DNA from: Halobacillus_B sp963739045
GTDB taxonomy: Bacteria; Bacillota; Bacilli; Bacillales; Halobacillaceae
DNA: 64,000 nt
Direction of reading: 5' to 3'
Assembly: GCA_963739045.1 (NCBI GenBank)
Contig: CAVTYY010000001.1
Location: 310,001-374,000, forward strand
The notes under the pieces were generated by a model. It was not told where the DNA came from. It searched no databases and saw only the letters and a program-made list of their open reading frames with translations. Within the stretch, counting starts at the first letter, position 1, and each line of letters opens with the position of its first letter. The translations under genes and the position numbers were made by a program. Shown in pieces: positions 35,233-44,187 of this stretch.

Positions 35233-35288
35233 TTTGGACCCTTTCTACTTTAGTTCTAGATTCCTCCCTCATTATAGCATAGATAAAG

Positions 35289-35317
35289 CGGCCAGGCGCT
35301 GATCACAGGCCTGGCCG
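35289..35317 (-). terminator. Terminator of spoVT
   Basis: A 9-bp GC-rich stem CGGCCAGGC/GCCTGGCCG is followed by CTTTATC on the minus strand, about 10 bases after the spoVT stop. Confidence 0.8.
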
Positions 35318-35326
35318 TCTTCACTG

Positions 35327-35863
35327 CTATTCCATTTGTTTAGCAAGGAAACTGGCCCCTGTTTGTACAGCTTTCGCTGCGCCATCTTCAATTGGCGCAC
35401 CTTCTTTATTAAAGGCGATAACACATCCAATAGGGTCTCCCTGGGCGATAATAGGATGAATAATATAAGAGATCACATCTTCTTCTTTACCCTTTACGAA
35501 CTCTATAGGATTCGGGTGTTTCTCCTGGGCAGAATTTCTTCCTTCCATCACCTGTTCAATCTTTTCTCCTATTGATTGGTTTAAATAATCTTTTTTAGAC
35601 CCACCTGCTACTGCAATAAATTCGTCCCGATCACTTATAAGTATAGGTACCTCTAATGCTTCACTTAATGCTTCGGCGTATTCTTTTGCAAAGTCGCCAA
35701 GCTCGCTAATCGGCGAATATTTCTTTAAAATAACTTCTCCTTCGCGATCTACAAAGATCTCAAGGGGGTCTCCCTCTCTGATTCGAAGTGTTCGGCGGAT
35801 CTCTTTTGGAATAACCACTCTGCCTAGATCATCAATACGACGTACGATCCCTGTTGCTTTCAT
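35327..35863 (-). CDS. spoVT: SpoVT, forespore transcription regulator
   Basis: 178 residues. The N-terminal AbrB-type swapped-hairpin DNA-binding domain is MKATGIVRRIDDLGRVVIPKEIRRTLRIREGD (1-53), written here only as a motif span. The C-terminal GAF-like domain (about 60-178) may sense a forespore signal. It tunes SigG-dependent genes. The SigG-like promoter upstream fits that. Confidence 0.96.
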   Translation of the reverse strand: MKATGIVRRIDDLGRVVIPKEIRRTLRIREGDPLEIFVDREGEVILKKYSPISELGDFAKEYAEALSEALEVPILISDRDEFIAVAGGSKKDYLNQSIGEKIEQVMEGRNSAQEKHPNPIEFVKGKEEDVISYIIHPIIAQGDPIGCVIAFNKEGAPIEDGAAKAVQTGASFLAKQME

Positions 35864-35942
35864 TCTTATGCTTCCTCCCTTTCTTAGATGATTTTCTCAA
35901 ATCTATTCTGTTTGAGTGCTGCAGAATAACGGGTGTTAGAGA

Positions 35943-35972
35943 TAGTATGGTACACCAGAAAAAACCTATACA
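35943..35972 (-). promoter_or_regulatory. SigG-like promoter of spoVT
   Basis: TGTATA (35972-35967), 17 bases, CATACTA (35949-35943) on the minus strand. The -10 matches the forespore SigG consensus; the -35 has one mismatch. Confidence 0.75.
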
Positions 35973-35979
35973 CCATGGT

Positions 35980-36368
35980 ATGGGTTTTTTAATAAAAATT
36001 CGGTTTTTTACCGTTATTTTCTATTATTTTTGCTGAATTTTACTTGATAATTAGGTGTGTAGATAAATTATAGGGTTTTTTGTCTTCCGTTAAGGCTCCC
36101 TATGGAATAGAGAGAACTGGACTTTTCCGTCTCGTTTAACAGCGCTAAAAGGTCAGGTCAATGACTCACCTTCCAAGAACACCCGTAAATTCAATCTCAC
36201 GGAGTATGATCTTGAAATTCTGCCATTAAGAAAATGCTATCCGCCCTTCAACTGAATAAACAAAGGAACTTCCTTATTAAAGAAGTCCCTTTGGTACAGC
36301 CTTCACTAGAACAAAACACTGTCTTAATGATAAGTTTAGGTATCAAAAATTCCTTTATAGAATAATTT
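35980..36368. other. Intergenic stretch between spoVT and the ABC transporter
   Basis: No gene or repeat was recognised here apart from a terminator for the ABC genes at 36260-36295. The base composition is AT-rich. Confidence 0.6.
36260..36295 (-). terminator. Terminator of the ABC transporter pair
   Basis: The stem AAAGGGACTTC/GAAGTTCCTTT with a 9-base loop is followed by GTTTATT on the minus strand, about 75 bases after the permease stop. Confidence 0.7.
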
Positions 36369-37721
36369 TTAAATGTCACGACGAAGAGCACTGAGTACAT
36401 CTATTTTTGTTGCCTTTTTCGCAGGTTTCATACCTGACAGCATCGCCACACCCATACTGAGCACGACACAAATAAGCACGAGATAAAATGGAATATACGA
36501 TAATTGAATTACTTGGTCCAGGTTTTCATGGAAAACTCCTTTTATAACATAAGGAAGAAGTTTATTGATGCCGAAGGAGACTAGATAAGCTGCCAGCACG
36601 CCGACAATCGCACCCACGAGTCCAATATAGCTGCTTTCCATTAAGAAAATGCTCCGAATCAGTTTCGGAGTTCCACCAATGGCTTTCATTACACCAATTT
36701 CGTGAGTCCTCTCTGTGACCGCCATGGACATGGTGTTGTAAATCCCGATGGAAGCAATAAGCAGTGCAATTAGTCCAATAATAACCAGCCCAGATTTCAC
36801 TACAGCAAATATGAGATTTACTTGATCTAACTCCTCAGTTACAGAATAAATATAATACCCTTCCTCCTTTAGTTTCTTTGAGATTGCATCGACATTCTCC
36901 ATATCATTGGCGATTATTTTCACATCACTGTACGTACGCTCTTTTTCATTCTTAATTTCCTGCTTTTGATCTTTCGGCATCGACGGCTGTAATTCGATTC
37001 CTAGCGGAGTCTTAGTGAAATCCTCCATATGATTAAGCATACTTTCCGTGATATAGACATCCTGATTTTTCATCCAATCACGGGCAGGAGCTTCTGTAAT
37101 GCCTACTACTTTTAAAGGAAAAGCTTTCGTTTTCTCTTTTCCATCAAAGAACTGCTTCACCTTCCACTGCACTTGTTTTCCTAATAGATCCCCCGTGTAG
37201 CTCTTTTCGTCGGGAGGTGAACCACTATCCGGTTTGCTGTCTTTTTGCTGCTTGTGAAGCGACTCTGCAAAATGATAGCCAACGACGACTTCATTTTCAT
37301 TCTCCGGTAAGTGTCCCTTGGAGAGCTTTAAACCTGCCTTCTTCTCTGCTGAAAAATCCATCGCACTTACCTGTGGATTTCCTTGGTATTCTTGTAAATG
37401 GACGGTAGAATTATTTTGAACAAACAGTTTCTTCGTAACGGTTTTCACATGATCAATGGACTGGAAACGTTCAATATCTTTGGCTGTTATACCGTTTGCT
37501 TCTCCTTCGTTCCCCGTCTTCTTTCCTTGGACGGTCACAGCAGTCACGGATTGATCCTGCAGAAGGTCTTTCGTAATGAAACGCTGAGCACCGAACCCGA
37601 CAGAGGCGAGTACGATTAAGAAAGCGCACCCGATCGCTGTTGCTAAAATCGTCATAAACAAGCGTGACTTATTTTTTTTCATGTTTTGCTGGATAAATTG
37701 AATGCGATCTTTCCACCTCAT
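36369..37721 (-). CDS. ABC transporter permease, MacB/FtsX family
   Basis: 450 residues. One membrane segment near residues 22-44, a large external domain (about 50-310), then three membrane segments in an FtsX domain (GIYNTMSMAVTERTHEIGVMKAIGG region, then two more). This is the MacB/BceB-like mechanotransmission layout, used for peptide or lipoprotein extraction or antibiotic resistance. The substrate is unknown. The ATG overlaps the ATPase stop (ATGA). The pair is not present between spoVT and mfd in B. subtilis. Confidence 0.88.
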   Translation of the reverse strand: MRWKDRIQFIQQNMKKNKSRLFMTILATAIGCAFLIVLASVGFGAQRFITKDLLQDQSVTAVTVQGKKTGNEGEANGITAKDIERFQSIDHVKTVTKKLFVQNNSTVHLQEYQGNPQVSAMDFSAEKKAGLKLSKGHLPENENEVVVGYHFAESLHKQQKDSKPDSGSPPDEKSYTGDLLGKQVQWKVKQFFDGKEKTKAFPLKVVGITEAPARDWMKNQDVYITESMLNHMEDFTKTPLGIELQPSMPKDQKQEIKNEKERTYSDVKIIANDMENVDAISKKLKEEGYYIYSVTEELDQVNLIFAVVKSGLVIIGLIALLIASIGIYNTMSMAVTERTHEIGVMKAIGGTPKLIRSIFLMESSYIGLVGAIVGVLAAYLVSFGINKLLPYVIKGVFHENLDQVIQLSYIPFYLVLICVVLSMGVAMLSGMKPAKKATKIDVLSALRRDI

Positions 37722-38413
37722 CTGCTCATCTCCTCTTCCTCAAAGATGGAACCATCTTCTAAGCGAATGATTCGATCAGCGATAGATGCCACTTCTTCAT
37801 CATGTGTAATGATGACAAAAGTGATCCCTTCTTCCTTGTTTAAGTGCTGAATAAAGGCAAGCAATTCTGCTTCTGTTTCATTATCTAAACTTCCTGTTGG
37901 TTCATCTGCCAAAATAATCGGCGGATTTACAACAAGTGCTCGAGCAACTGAGACACGCTGCTGCTGGCCGCCCGATAGTTCAGATGGGTAATGGCCTTCC
38001 AATCCTTCGAGTTCGACTCGCTTGAATATCTCGCCTACCTTTTGCTTCCTTTGTTTATCCGGCACACCTTGCATGACAAGCGGAAGTTCTACGTTTTGAA
38101 ACGCAGTCATGCTGGGAATTAATTGAAAGCTTTGGAAGATGAACCCCAAATGGTCCGCCCGAAATCCCGCCCACTGTGATTCAGTGAAGTCCGTAACGTT
38201 TTCCCCTTGAATCATTACTTCTCCACTCGACGGTTTTATATATCCGCTTAATAAATTAAGCAGGGTCGATTTTCCCGATCCGCTCCGGCCGACAATGGAG
38301 ACGATTTCCCCATCCAATATGTTCAGGTTTATATTCTTTAGTACAGGTACTTCCTGACGCCGATTCTTTTTTCCAACGTAGAAAGAGTGATAGAGATGGT
38401 TTACTTCAATCAC
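37718..38413 (-). CDS. ABC transporter ATP-binding protein (MacB/LolD type)
   Basis: 231 residues. Walker A GRSGSGKST near residue 42, Q loop near IFQSFQLIP, signature LSGGQQQR, Walker B IILADEPTGSLD, and the H loop ITHDEE. I choose the GTG at 38413 because AAGGAGG lies just upstream; the longer frame from 38440 would run across that ribosome-binding site. Paired with the permease that follows. Confidence 0.92.
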   Translation of the reverse strand: MIEVNHLYHSFYVGKKNRRQEVPVLKNINLNILDGEIVSIVGRSGSGKSTLLNLLSGYIKPSSGEVMIQGENVTDFTESQWAGFRADHLGFIFQSFQLIPSMTAFQNVELPLVMQGVPDKQRKQKVGEIFKRVELEGLEGHYPSELSGGQQQRVSVARALVVNPPIILADEPTGSLDNETEAELLAFIQHLNKEEGITFVIITHDEEVASIADRIIRLEDGSIFEEEEMSR

Positions 38414-38630
38414 GCTCGATTCCTCCTTAATAGTTCTCACCTTTATAGACGGATAAATTTTAAAAAACGCTTCTTTTTTTTAGAAATTAATTTCAATAAG
38501 TTATCCATCGTATATACGTGTGATAAAAGCAATAAGGAATTGAAACATAATAGGGGAACCAGGAATCTGAGGACGTGCGGAAAGCGAACCAGATGGTTGA
38601 AAAGGTAACTACATATAGATCAAAACACAG

Positions 38631-38657
38631 AAAACCCGAACCAATGGTTCGGGTTTT
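38631..38657 (-). terminator. Terminator of mfd
   Basis: A 12-bp stem AAAACCCGAACC/GGTTCGGGTTTT with a 3-base loop. T runs on both strands make it potentially bidirectional. The stem resembles those of the lysS and rqcP terminators. Confidence 0.9.
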
Positions 38658-38695
38658 CTGGTGAAAAAATTCTATTATCTCAGTCTTTAAACAAA

Positions 38696-41600
38696 TTAAG
38701 CTGTCGTTGTCTCTCTCGACATATCAGGCAGATGCTGAATAAACTCTTCAATGGTTTCATAGCGTTGTAAAAACGATGCCTTATCCCATGTAAAAGTCAC
38801 CTTCAGCTGCTTATCTTCTGTGGCAAGCTGGATGATCCGGCCATATTTATTGGCGAATTCAAAGAGTTTAGCCCCGTCAATTTGCTGGCTTTGCTCCGCT
38901 TCCATAAGGATTTCCACCTTTTTCTTCTTTTCAGAAATGGATTCGATTCTTGCCTTCTTCGCATACAAACGAATAGAAGATACCTGAAATAGATGAGCAA
39001 CTTCCTCTGGATAATCACCAAACCGGTCGATCAGCTCATCGCGAAGATCGTGAATATCCTCGATCGTCTCAATCGCCTGAAATTGTTTATACATATCAAT
39101 CTTCTGCTTTTCATCATGGATATAGCTTTCTGGAATATACGCATCAATCTGCAAATCGAGCTCAGGCTGGAAGGGCTGCACCGCTTGCGGTTCTTTCCCC
39201 TGCTGTTTAGCCTCAATGGCATCCTTAAGCATTTGAGAGTACATATCGAAACCGACTGAATCTATAAAGCCGTGCTGCTGGGCACCGAGTAGATTCCCTG
39301 CCCCTCGAATGGATAAATCTCTCATGGCAATCTTAAAGCCTGAACCTAATTCTGTGAATTCTTTTATTGCCTGCAGCCGTTTCTCTGCCACTTCGGTTAA
39401 CACTTTGTCTTTTTGATAGGTGAAATAGGCATAGGCGACCCGATTAGACCGTCCAACTCTTCCTCTAAGCTGATACAGCTGACTGAGTCCCATGCGATCG
39501 GCATCATAGACAATCAGCGTGTTCACATTAGGAATGTCGACACCCGTTTCAATAATAGTCGTACTGACTAATACGTCGAATTCTCCCTCGAGGAAGGAAA
39601 ACATAACATTTTCAAGTTCCGTTTCATTCATCTGACCATGGGCAAAGGCGACTCTTGCTTCAGGAACAAGGGCAGAGATTTCCTGAGCCATCCGCTCAAT
39701 GTTTTCAACACGATTAAACAAAAAGAAGACTTGCCCATCCCTGGCCATTTCTCGTTCTACGGCTTCACGCATAAATACAGGGTTATACTCCAGCACATAG
39801 GTCTGGATAGGGAACCGATTCTCAGGCGGCGTCTCAATGACGGAAAGATCCCTGACTCCAAGCATGGACATGTGAAGCGTTCTTGGAATAGGGGTTGCCG
39901 TTAATGTTAAAACGTCGACGTTTGATTTCAGCTGCTTAATTTTCTCTTTATGCTTTACGCCAAACCGCTGCTCTTCATCCACGATGAGCAGTCCTAAATC
40001 TTTGAATTGAACATCCTTTGATAATATCCGATGCGTGCCTACCACAATATCGACCAACCCTTTACGCAGGCGATCTGTGGTTTCCTTTTGCTGTTTCTTT
40101 GTTCGGAAACGACTCAGTAAACCAATATTAATCCCGAAATCCTGAAAACGTTCCTGAAGCGTTTCAAAGTGCTGCTGAGCTAGAATAGTCGTGGGCACCA
40201 GCAGAGCGACCTGTCTGCCATCTTCAATGGCTTTAAAGGCAGCCCGGATGGCCACTTCTGTTTTTCCGTAGCCGACATCTCCGCACAATAAACGGTCCAT
40301 CGGCCGTATTCTCTTCATATCTTCCTTAATCTCTTCAATACAGCGCAGCTGATCTTCGGTTTCCTCATAAGGGAAAGCCGCTTCAAAATCATGCTGCATT
40401 TCTCCATCTTCACCGAAGGCATGGCCTTTGGACGCTTCCCGCTCCGCATAGAGTTCGATAAGATCATCGGCAATATCTTCCACGGAGGCTTGGACCCGGC
40501 GTTTCACCTTACCCCATTCGCTGCCGCCTAATTTATAAACTTTCGGCTCTTTTCCTTCTGACCCTACATATTTCTGAATCAGATCGATTTGATCAATCGG
40601 AACAAACAGCTTATCATTACCGGAATATTTCACCATCAGGAAGTCTTTGTGGGTCCCATTCATTTCAAGCGTTTCAATCCCGAGATATTTACCGATCCCG
40701 TGATTGGCATGAACAATATAGTCGCCTGTTTTTAATTCCTGGTAATTCTTAATTCTCTCAGCATTGGACAGTTTCTGTTTCCGTTTAGGCTTTGCTGTCC
40801 GCTTCTTAAAGAGTTCATTTTCAGTTAAGACAGCCAGCTTGTGCATCGGCCATTCAAATCCACTGCTAATGTTTCCTGTTTCAATGGTCGGCGTGCTTAC
40901 CGGAAGCTTTACGGGACCTTTTCCAATAACGGCCTCCATATTATAGTCTTCCAGCACGGATTTTATCTTTTCCATGCGCTGTTTATCCGGCGCAAGGATA
41001 ATGACGGAATAGCCTTGTTTACTCCAGCGGTCCATCTCGTTTTTCAATAGGTTCATCTGACCATGGAACTGCTGCATCTGACGACTGGAAATATTTACGA
41101 TGTTCTGTGGATGGGCATAAGCGATATGCCTCATGAATACTGACAAATATAAGCGCGGCTGCTTCATATTGGCCCACGTATCATGCCAGTCATAGGAGAT
41201 CTTTAAATCGCGGACCGTCTGATTTGCTTCAAGCAGGCTTTGGTGCCATTCGGCTTCTTCGTGATCTAAGCGATTGGCCGTTTCCTGAATCCGGCTCATC
41301 TCATCGAGAATCAGCAGTCCATTCTCTGGCAAGTAATCTAATAAACTCATAGAAGGTTCGTAAAAATAGCCAATATACTTATACATATCCTGAAAACGCT
41401 CACGATGCTGCAAGCGTTCCAAGTCTTGTTCTATATAGGAATGCAGAGTATCTTTCGCCTCTGACTTCGTTAATTTCTTTAAGGAATGACTGAGAGCCGC
41501 TTCAAGTTTGTGAGAGGCACGGGCGAAATCTTCATCCTGTAAAAGTAGTTCTGTTGCTGGTCCGACATACATTTCCTTAAATTTATCCTGTGAACGCTGT

Positions 41601-42232
41601 GTCTCGGAATCAAATGTTCGAATCGAATCCACTTCCGTATCAAACAATTCAATTCGATAAGGAAACTCTGCTGTTAAAGGATAAATATCTAGAATTCCGC
41701 CTCGGAGCGAGAATTCCCCGGGGGTGGCGACCATCTCCGTTCGCTCATACCCCATACTTACCATGCGTTCTAAATATTGATCAAGATCAATATCTTCTCC
41801 AACACGAAAAGGGAGCTGATTATGCTCCCAGTAAGATTTCGGCGGCATCATTCTTTTTAAAGCAGCAACAGGAGCAATTAAGATGCCCGTTTCCTGTCTT
41901 AACCAATGATTCAGTGCATCAATGCGCTGACTTCTCAGTTCTGGACTTGCGATCGCAATCTCTGAAGCAATGAGTTCATTTACCGGATACAGGTGAACTT
42001 GACTGGAATCGGTCAGTTCCTGCATATCCTCGTATAACTGCTGAGCCTGAATGAGCTGATGAGTGACCAGCAGGACTGGCCGTTTCAATGATTCATTCAA
42101 CAGCGACGCGAGCACACTCCTTGACGAGCCGGACAATCCAGCCACCATCTGTTCCTTCATGCCGGACTCAAAACCGCTTACAACAGATTGGATGTCATCA
42201 TGCGGATATAAATAATCCTTAATTCCTTGCAT
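38696..42232 (-). CDS. mfd: Mfd, transcription-repair coupling factor
   Basis: 1178 residues. It displaces stalled RNA polymerase and recruits UvrA. The UvrB-like N-terminal module (from ASPELRSQR) is followed by the RNA polymerase-interacting domain near residue 500 (GDYIVHANHGIGKYLG). The SF2 translocase has Walker A GDVGYGKT, DEEQRFGV, TATPIPRT, and QLRGRVGRS. GGAGGAG lies 7 bases before the ATG at 42232. Confidence 0.97.
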   Translation of the reverse strand: MQGIKDYLYPHDDIQSVVSGFESGMKEQMVAGLSGSSRSVLASLLNESLKRPVLLVTHQLIQAQQLYEDMQELTDSSQVHLYPVNELIASEIAIASPELRSQRIDALNHWLRQETGILIAPVAALKRMMPPKSYWEHNQLPFRVGEDIDLDQYLERMVSMGYERTEMVATPGEFSLRGGILDIYPLTAEFPYRIELFDTEVDSIRTFDSETQRSQDKFKEMYVGPATELLLQDEDFARASHKLEAALSHSLKKLTKSEAKDTLHSYIEQDLERLQHRERFQDMYKYIGYFYEPSMSLLDYLPENGLLILDEMSRIQETANRLDHEEAEWHQSLLEANQTVRDLKISYDWHDTWANMKQPRLYLSVFMRHIAYAHPQNIVNISSRQMQQFHGQMNLLKNEMDRWSKQGYSVIILAPDKQRMEKIKSVLEDYNMEAVIGKGPVKLPVSTPTIETGNISSGFEWPMHKLAVLTENELFKKRTAKPKRKQKLSNAERIKNYQELKTGDYIVHANHGIGKYLGIETLEMNGTHKDFLMVKYSGNDKLFVPIDQIDLIQKYVGSEGKEPKVYKLGGSEWGKVKRRVQASVEDIADDLIELYAEREASKGHAFGEDGEMQHDFEAAFPYEETEDQLRCIEEIKEDMKRIRPMDRLLCGDVGYGKTEVAIRAAFKAIEDGRQVALLVPTTILAQQHFETLQERFQDFGINIGLLSRFRTKKQQKETTDRLRKGLVDIVVGTHRILSKDVQFKDLGLLIVDEEQRFGVKHKEKIKQLKSNVDVLTLTATPIPRTLHMSMLGVRDLSVIETPPENRFPIQTYVLEYNPVFMREAVEREMARDGQVFFLFNRVENIERMAQEISALVPEARVAFAHGQMNETELENVMFSFLEGEFDVLVSTTIIETGVDIPNVNTLIVYDADRMGLSQLYQLRGRVGRSNRVAYAYFTYQKDKVLTEVAEKRLQAIKEFTELGSGFKIAMRDLSIRGAGNLLGAQQHGFIDSVGFDMYSQMLKDAIEAKQQGKEPQAVQPFQPELDLQIDAYIPESYIHDEKQKIDMYKQFQAIETIEDIHDLRDELIDRFGDYPEEVAHLFQVSSIRLYAKKARIESISEKKKKVEILMEAEQSQQIDGAKLFEFANKYGRIIQLATEDKQLKVTFTWDKASFLQRYETIEEFIQHLPDMSRETTTA

Positions 42233-42278
42233 AACATACTCCTCCACCATCAAGACGTTCTAGTAACCGCTGCGTGAT

Positions 42279-42509
42279 TTAATGAATAAAAAAATCCAGC
42301 TCATGATAGTGAGGGTTCTGATCAAGAGCCTGTTCACATGAATCACAAATGGTTTGGATCGTTAAGTCCCCATTTTTGTATACCTGAACCATTTCGCGGG
42401 TTTCTTCTTCGTTTAAACATTCAAGACCAAGCTGGGTTACATCTACCTGGTGAGCATCCAATTCACCAACGGGACGATGACAATGCCGGCACACATAATG
42501 AATCTTCAT
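42279..42509 (-). CDS. fin: Fin, anti-SigF factor
   Basis: 76 residues with two zinc-type CxxC pairs: CRHC near residues 7-10 and CDSC near 57-60. Fin (YabK) shuts off SigF in the forespore to allow the switch to SigG. The promoter upstream is an exact SigF match. Confidence 0.93.
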   Translation of the reverse strand: MKIHYVCRHCHRPVGELDAHQVDVTQLGLECLNEEETREMVQVYKNGDLTIQTICDSCEQALDQNPHYHELDFFIH

Positions 42510-42540
42510 GAATACAACCTCCTTGACGGGTGATTGTATA

Positions 42541-42570
42541 TAGTTTTGCCGGCGGTCATACAGCTTATAC
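42541..42570 (-). promoter_or_regulatory. SigF promoter of fin
   Basis: GTATA (42570-42566), 15 bases, GGCAAAACTA (42550-42541) on the minus strand. Both elements fit the SigF consensus GYWTA and GGNRANANTW at every defined base. Confidence 0.85.
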
Positions 42571-42587
42571 GATGTTATCGTGACAAC

Positions 42588-43148
42588 TCAAGCATTAAAC
42601 TCATTCATTACTTCGTTAAAAGGTTTTTCTATCCAGGATTCGCAAGCTTTTACCGCCTGGTCCACGCTATTAAAAACAGGCTCTTGCTGTTCTTTATCAA
42701 ATTTACTTAATACATAATCCACGACAGACATAGGAACAGAAGGACGCCCAACACCAATACGGAGGCGTTTAAACTCTTTCGTTCCTAAATGATCAATAAT
42801 ATTGCGAATTCCATTATGTCCTCCATGGCTTCCTTTTTCTCTCAGCCGGATCTTCCCTGGAGGAAGATCTAAATCATCGTAAGCTACGAGCACATCGTCA
42901 GTTTCAATATTATAATAATCCATGAATTGACGAAGTGATTCACCGGATAAATTCATGTAGGTCAAGGGTTTTAATAAGAGCACTTTCTCACCATTTACAT
43001 GTTCAATGGTATAAATCCCTCGAAATTTCTCCTGCTGAAGCGTCCAGTTATTTTGTTTCGCTAATTCATCGATAATCATAAAACCTACATTATGCCGTGT
43101 TTGGTCGTACTTCTTCCCTGGATTTCCAAGGCCAACAATACACTTCAT
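42588..43148 (-). CDS. pth: Peptidyl-tRNA hydrolase
   Basis: 186 residues. Recycles tRNA from peptidyl-tRNA. GLGNPGKKYDQTRHNVGF holds the catalytic His near residue 19; KPLTYMNLSG and GSHGGHNGIRNI are the substrate loops. Called spoVC in B. subtilis. Confidence 0.96.
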   Translation of the reverse strand: MKCIVGLGNPGKKYDQTRHNVGFMIIDELAKQNNWTLQQEKFRGIYTIEHVNGEKVLLLKPLTYMNLSGESLRQFMDYYNIETDDVLVAYDDLDLPPGKIRLREKGSHGGHNGIRNIIDHLGTKEFKRLRIGVGRPSVPMSVVDYVLSKFDKEQQEPVFNSVDQAVKACESWIEKPFNEVMNEFNA

Positions 43149-43274
43149 ACGTTCAACTTCCTTTACTTAGCTAAGCGCTATTCATTTATTATACCAAAGC
43201 ACTCTAAAAAATTATGTCAAAACAACCCGAATTTGAAGAAATTCAAAGTTTATCCAAACCATACCTTTAGATTA

Positions 43275-43335
43275 TTTCCTGCAGGAGCACAAGCGCCTTG
43301 GTCTGCTGCTTATTTCACGAGCGGTAGGCGGTGTG
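43275..43335 (+). repeat. Internally deleted copy of the hairpin repeat
   Basis: AGCACAAGCGCCTTGGTCTGCTG (about 43286-43308) resembles the start of the array unit at 55135. It runs directly into CTTATTTCACGAGCGGTAGGCG, the end of that unit, with the central hairpin missing. It lies between ctc and pth; the rest of 43149-43446 holds only the ctc terminator. Confidence 0.55.
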
Positions 43336-43399
43336 ATTTTAGCTTCATACCGCAAAATGTTACCCCGCCCAATTCACAGTACAATTTCCTGGACGACAA

Positions 43400-43440
43400 A
43401 TAAAAAGGACGGGCCTTTTGGCCACGCCCCTTTTAATGTT
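43400..43440 (-). terminator. Terminator of ctc
   Basis: An imperfect stem AAAAGG..GTGGCC/GGCC..CCTTTT with an AAAA loop ends in TTTTTATTT on the minus strand. Confidence 0.7.
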
Positions 43441-43446
43441 AAGACT

Positions 43447-44100
43447 TTATTCTTGGTCTTCTTTATTGTCTTCTTCGTCGTCGTCATCACTTTTCTCATT
43501 GATAACTTCCGGTTCAGCATCTTCATCAATTTCCGGCTCTTCCGGCATTTCCTCTGGAGGAGTAACGGAAACAATGGTCGTGTTCTCATCTTCAGTGATT
43601 TCATAACCGCGTTCAGCTGTTAAATCACTAACCATGATGCTGTCGCCAATATTTAATTCAGAAACATTTACAACAATCTCTTCTGGGATATCGGCAGGTT
43701 TAGCACGAACCGCAAGTTCATACAATGGCTGCTGAAGTACGCCGCCTTCTTTAGTTCCGGCCGCTTCACCTTCTAGATGAACTGGTACTTCTACATCCAT
43801 TTCTTCAGACATATTAACTACGTAAAAGTCTGCATGAATGAGTTCGTCTTTCAGAGGATCAATTTGATACTCATGAAGCATGACATCCACCTTGGATTTT
43901 CCTTGAATATCAAGGCCGATGATCGCATTCTTTCCTTCGTCACGAACAGTTTTTAATAATTCAATGCTATTAACTGTTACTGTGATGGGTTCTTTATCTT
44001 TCCCGTAAACAACTCCTGGAACATTTCCTTCTTGACGGAGTTCACGTGTTACGGACTGTTTGAGATCCTGTCTTTGATTTGCTTTAAGCGTAATAGCCAA
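43447..44100 (-). CDS. ctc: Ribosomal protein L25 / general stress protein Ctc
   Basis: 217 residues. The N-terminal L25 fold (1-95) binds 5S rRNA; the C-terminal TL5 domain follows, with a very acidic tail (last 35 residues mostly Asp/Glu). It starts with TTG at 44100 behind GGAGG. A SigB-like promoter lies upstream. Confidence 0.94.
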   Translation of the reverse strand: MAITLKANQRQDLKQSVTRELRQEGNVPGVVYGKDKEPITVTVNSIELLKTVRDEGKNAIIGLDIQGKSKVDVMLHEYQIDPLKDELIHADFYVVNMSEEMDVEVPVHLEGEAAGTKEGGVLQQPLYELAVRAKPADIPEEIVVNVSELNIGDSIMVSDLTAERGYEITEDENTTIVSVTPPEEMPEEPEIDEDAEPEVINEKSDDDDEEDNKEDQE

Positions 44101-44144
44101 CTTAATCTACCTCCAATAAAATAACCATTCGTCTTCTTACTGTC

Positions 44145-44169
44145 TTTCCCTAACAAACGAGGGTTAAAC
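44145..44169 (-). promoter_or_regulatory. SigB-like promoter of ctc
   Basis: GTTTAA (44169-44164), 13 bases, GGGAAA (44150-44145) on the minus strand. The -35 is perfect and the -10 matches GGGTAT at four of six. The same gene is the classic SigB target in B. subtilis. Confidence 0.55.
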
Positions 44170-44187
44170 CTGTTTATCATAAAAAAA

